46,971 nucleotides of DNA from Thermofilaceae archaeon (lineage in GTDB: Archaea; Thermoproteota; Thermoprotei; Thermofilales; Thermofilaceae), in NCBI GenBank assembly GCA_026986905.1, contig JALSNQ010000007.1:1-46971 (forward strand). Direction: 5' to 3'. This document shows positions 46,219 through 46,971 of the stretch, piece by piece; the stretch's first letter is position 1, and each line of letters begins with the position of its first letter. The translations under genes were made by a program, and so were the position numbers. The notes under the pieces are model-generated. The model was not told the origin of the DNA and did not search any database. It saw only the letters and a program-made list of their open reading frames with translations.

Positions 46219-46971
46219 ATGGGCTCCCTTTTTGGTAAAAAGACTAAACGTAGGAGGCCCGTACGGCCAAGCCCGCCGGCTGCTGGAACAAGGATTAGAG
46301 CGCCGCCGCCCCAGCTACTTGAGGTGAAGAGGAGATTCTCGTCCATGAAAACCGCAGCGCTCATGTACGCGGTTATCGGGGCAGCCGTGGCGGGAATAGC
46401 CGCTGCGGCGGTTTCCTTCATGACTCCATCTATGCCAGGGCTCGCCCTTGCAGCGGCCGTGGCGACCGCCGTGGTTTTCATATACCTGTCAGTCGTACAG
46501 GCAGTTAACGCGTACAGCTACTATCTCTACATGAGGTTAAAGCTCGACCTAGCCGAGAAGGTGGAGGCGGCCGCTAGACAGCCGGGAGAGGTGCAGGCCA
46601 TACCGGTACAGCAGCCTCCCCCTATGCCGGTTCAAGCCCCTCCAGTGACGCGGCCCGCTGTACCGCCGTCGCCCATAAAGCCCGTGGAGCAGCCCGTGGA
46701 GGTCGCTAAGCCTGTTATAGTGCAGAAACCCGCCCCCCAGCCCTCCCAGCCTGAGGAAGAAAAAGGCGTTGAGCCTGTGATAGAGATAAAAGAGGCGCCC
46801 CCCCAGCTTGAAAGAGTGGAGCCGGAAAAGCCGGCCTTTGTGAAACAGCAAGCCCCCCTCCAGCCAGCGAGGCCTCCCGCCGCCCCTATGGCGGCGCCGG
46901 CTGCTCCAGCGGTTCAGCCAACGGCTGCCACGGGGCAAAGCGGTGGAAAGAAGCGTTGCCCGTACTGTGGC
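46219..46971 (+). CDS. Membrane protein with two TMs, long Pro-rich linker and start of a C-terminal zinc ribbon (truncated by window end)
   Basis: In-frame open from ATG 46219 to the last base: MGSLFGKKTKRRR...MKTAALMYAVIGAAVAGIAAAAVSFM...QPPPMPVQAPPVTRPAVPPSPIKPVEQP...GKKRCPYCG. Confidence 0.75.
   Translation, partial: MGSLFGKKTKRRRPVRPSPPAAGTRIRAPPPQLLEVKRRFSSMKTAALMYAVIGAAVAGIAAAAVSFMTPSMPGLALAAAVATAVVFIYLSVVQAVNAYSYYLYMRLKLDLAEKVEAAARQPGEVQAIPVQQPPPMPVQAPPVTRPAVPPSPIKPVEQPVEVAKPVIVQKPAPQPSQPEEEKGVEPVIEIKEAPPQLERVEPEKPAFVKQQAPLQPARPPAAPMAAPAAPAVQPTAATGQSGGKKRCPYCG

Noticed and set aside
1-46971. CRISPR arrays, rRNA genes, IS elements or integrase-flanked islands
   Set aside because: Looked for direct-repeat arrays, transposase/integrase ORFs and rRNA cores; none seen.

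Overview
The window looks like the chromosomal core of a hyperthermophilic Thermoproteota (crenarchaeal) genome. The gene set and heavily intron-laden tRNAs recall Thermofilum-type Thermoproteales, but the genus is inference. It is dense in information-processing genes: RNAP subunits L, F, G-like and K, TBP, PolB, GatDE, TgtA, Pus10, TrpS, SRP19, r-proteins L21e/S8e/L22/S3/L29/S17/L14/L40e, RNase P Rpp29 and the thermosome. It also holds PpsA, a UbiD-UbiA-ABC transporter operon, two large surface-protein candidates and 14 tRNA genes. I found no CRISPR array, rRNA or convincing mobile element. The main discovery is that the TATA-binding-protein gene (minus strand, 38285..38868) is split by a 29-nt insertion (38725..38753). 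The insertion breaks the reading frame and folds into a bulge-helix-bulge motif, so it is a likely archaeal pre-mRNA intron in tbp. The tbp frame also has no ATG/GTG/TTG start, and an AUA codon sits at ideal distance from a strong Shine-Dalgarno. Secondary observations: all 14 tRNAs appear to carry introns, many non-canonical (D-stem, anticodon stem, variable loop); intron boundaries are shared between unrelated tRNAs; there are three structured intergenic regions; a PD-(D/E)XK-like gene ends a truncated r-protein operon; and a small Cys/His protein gene abuts polB.
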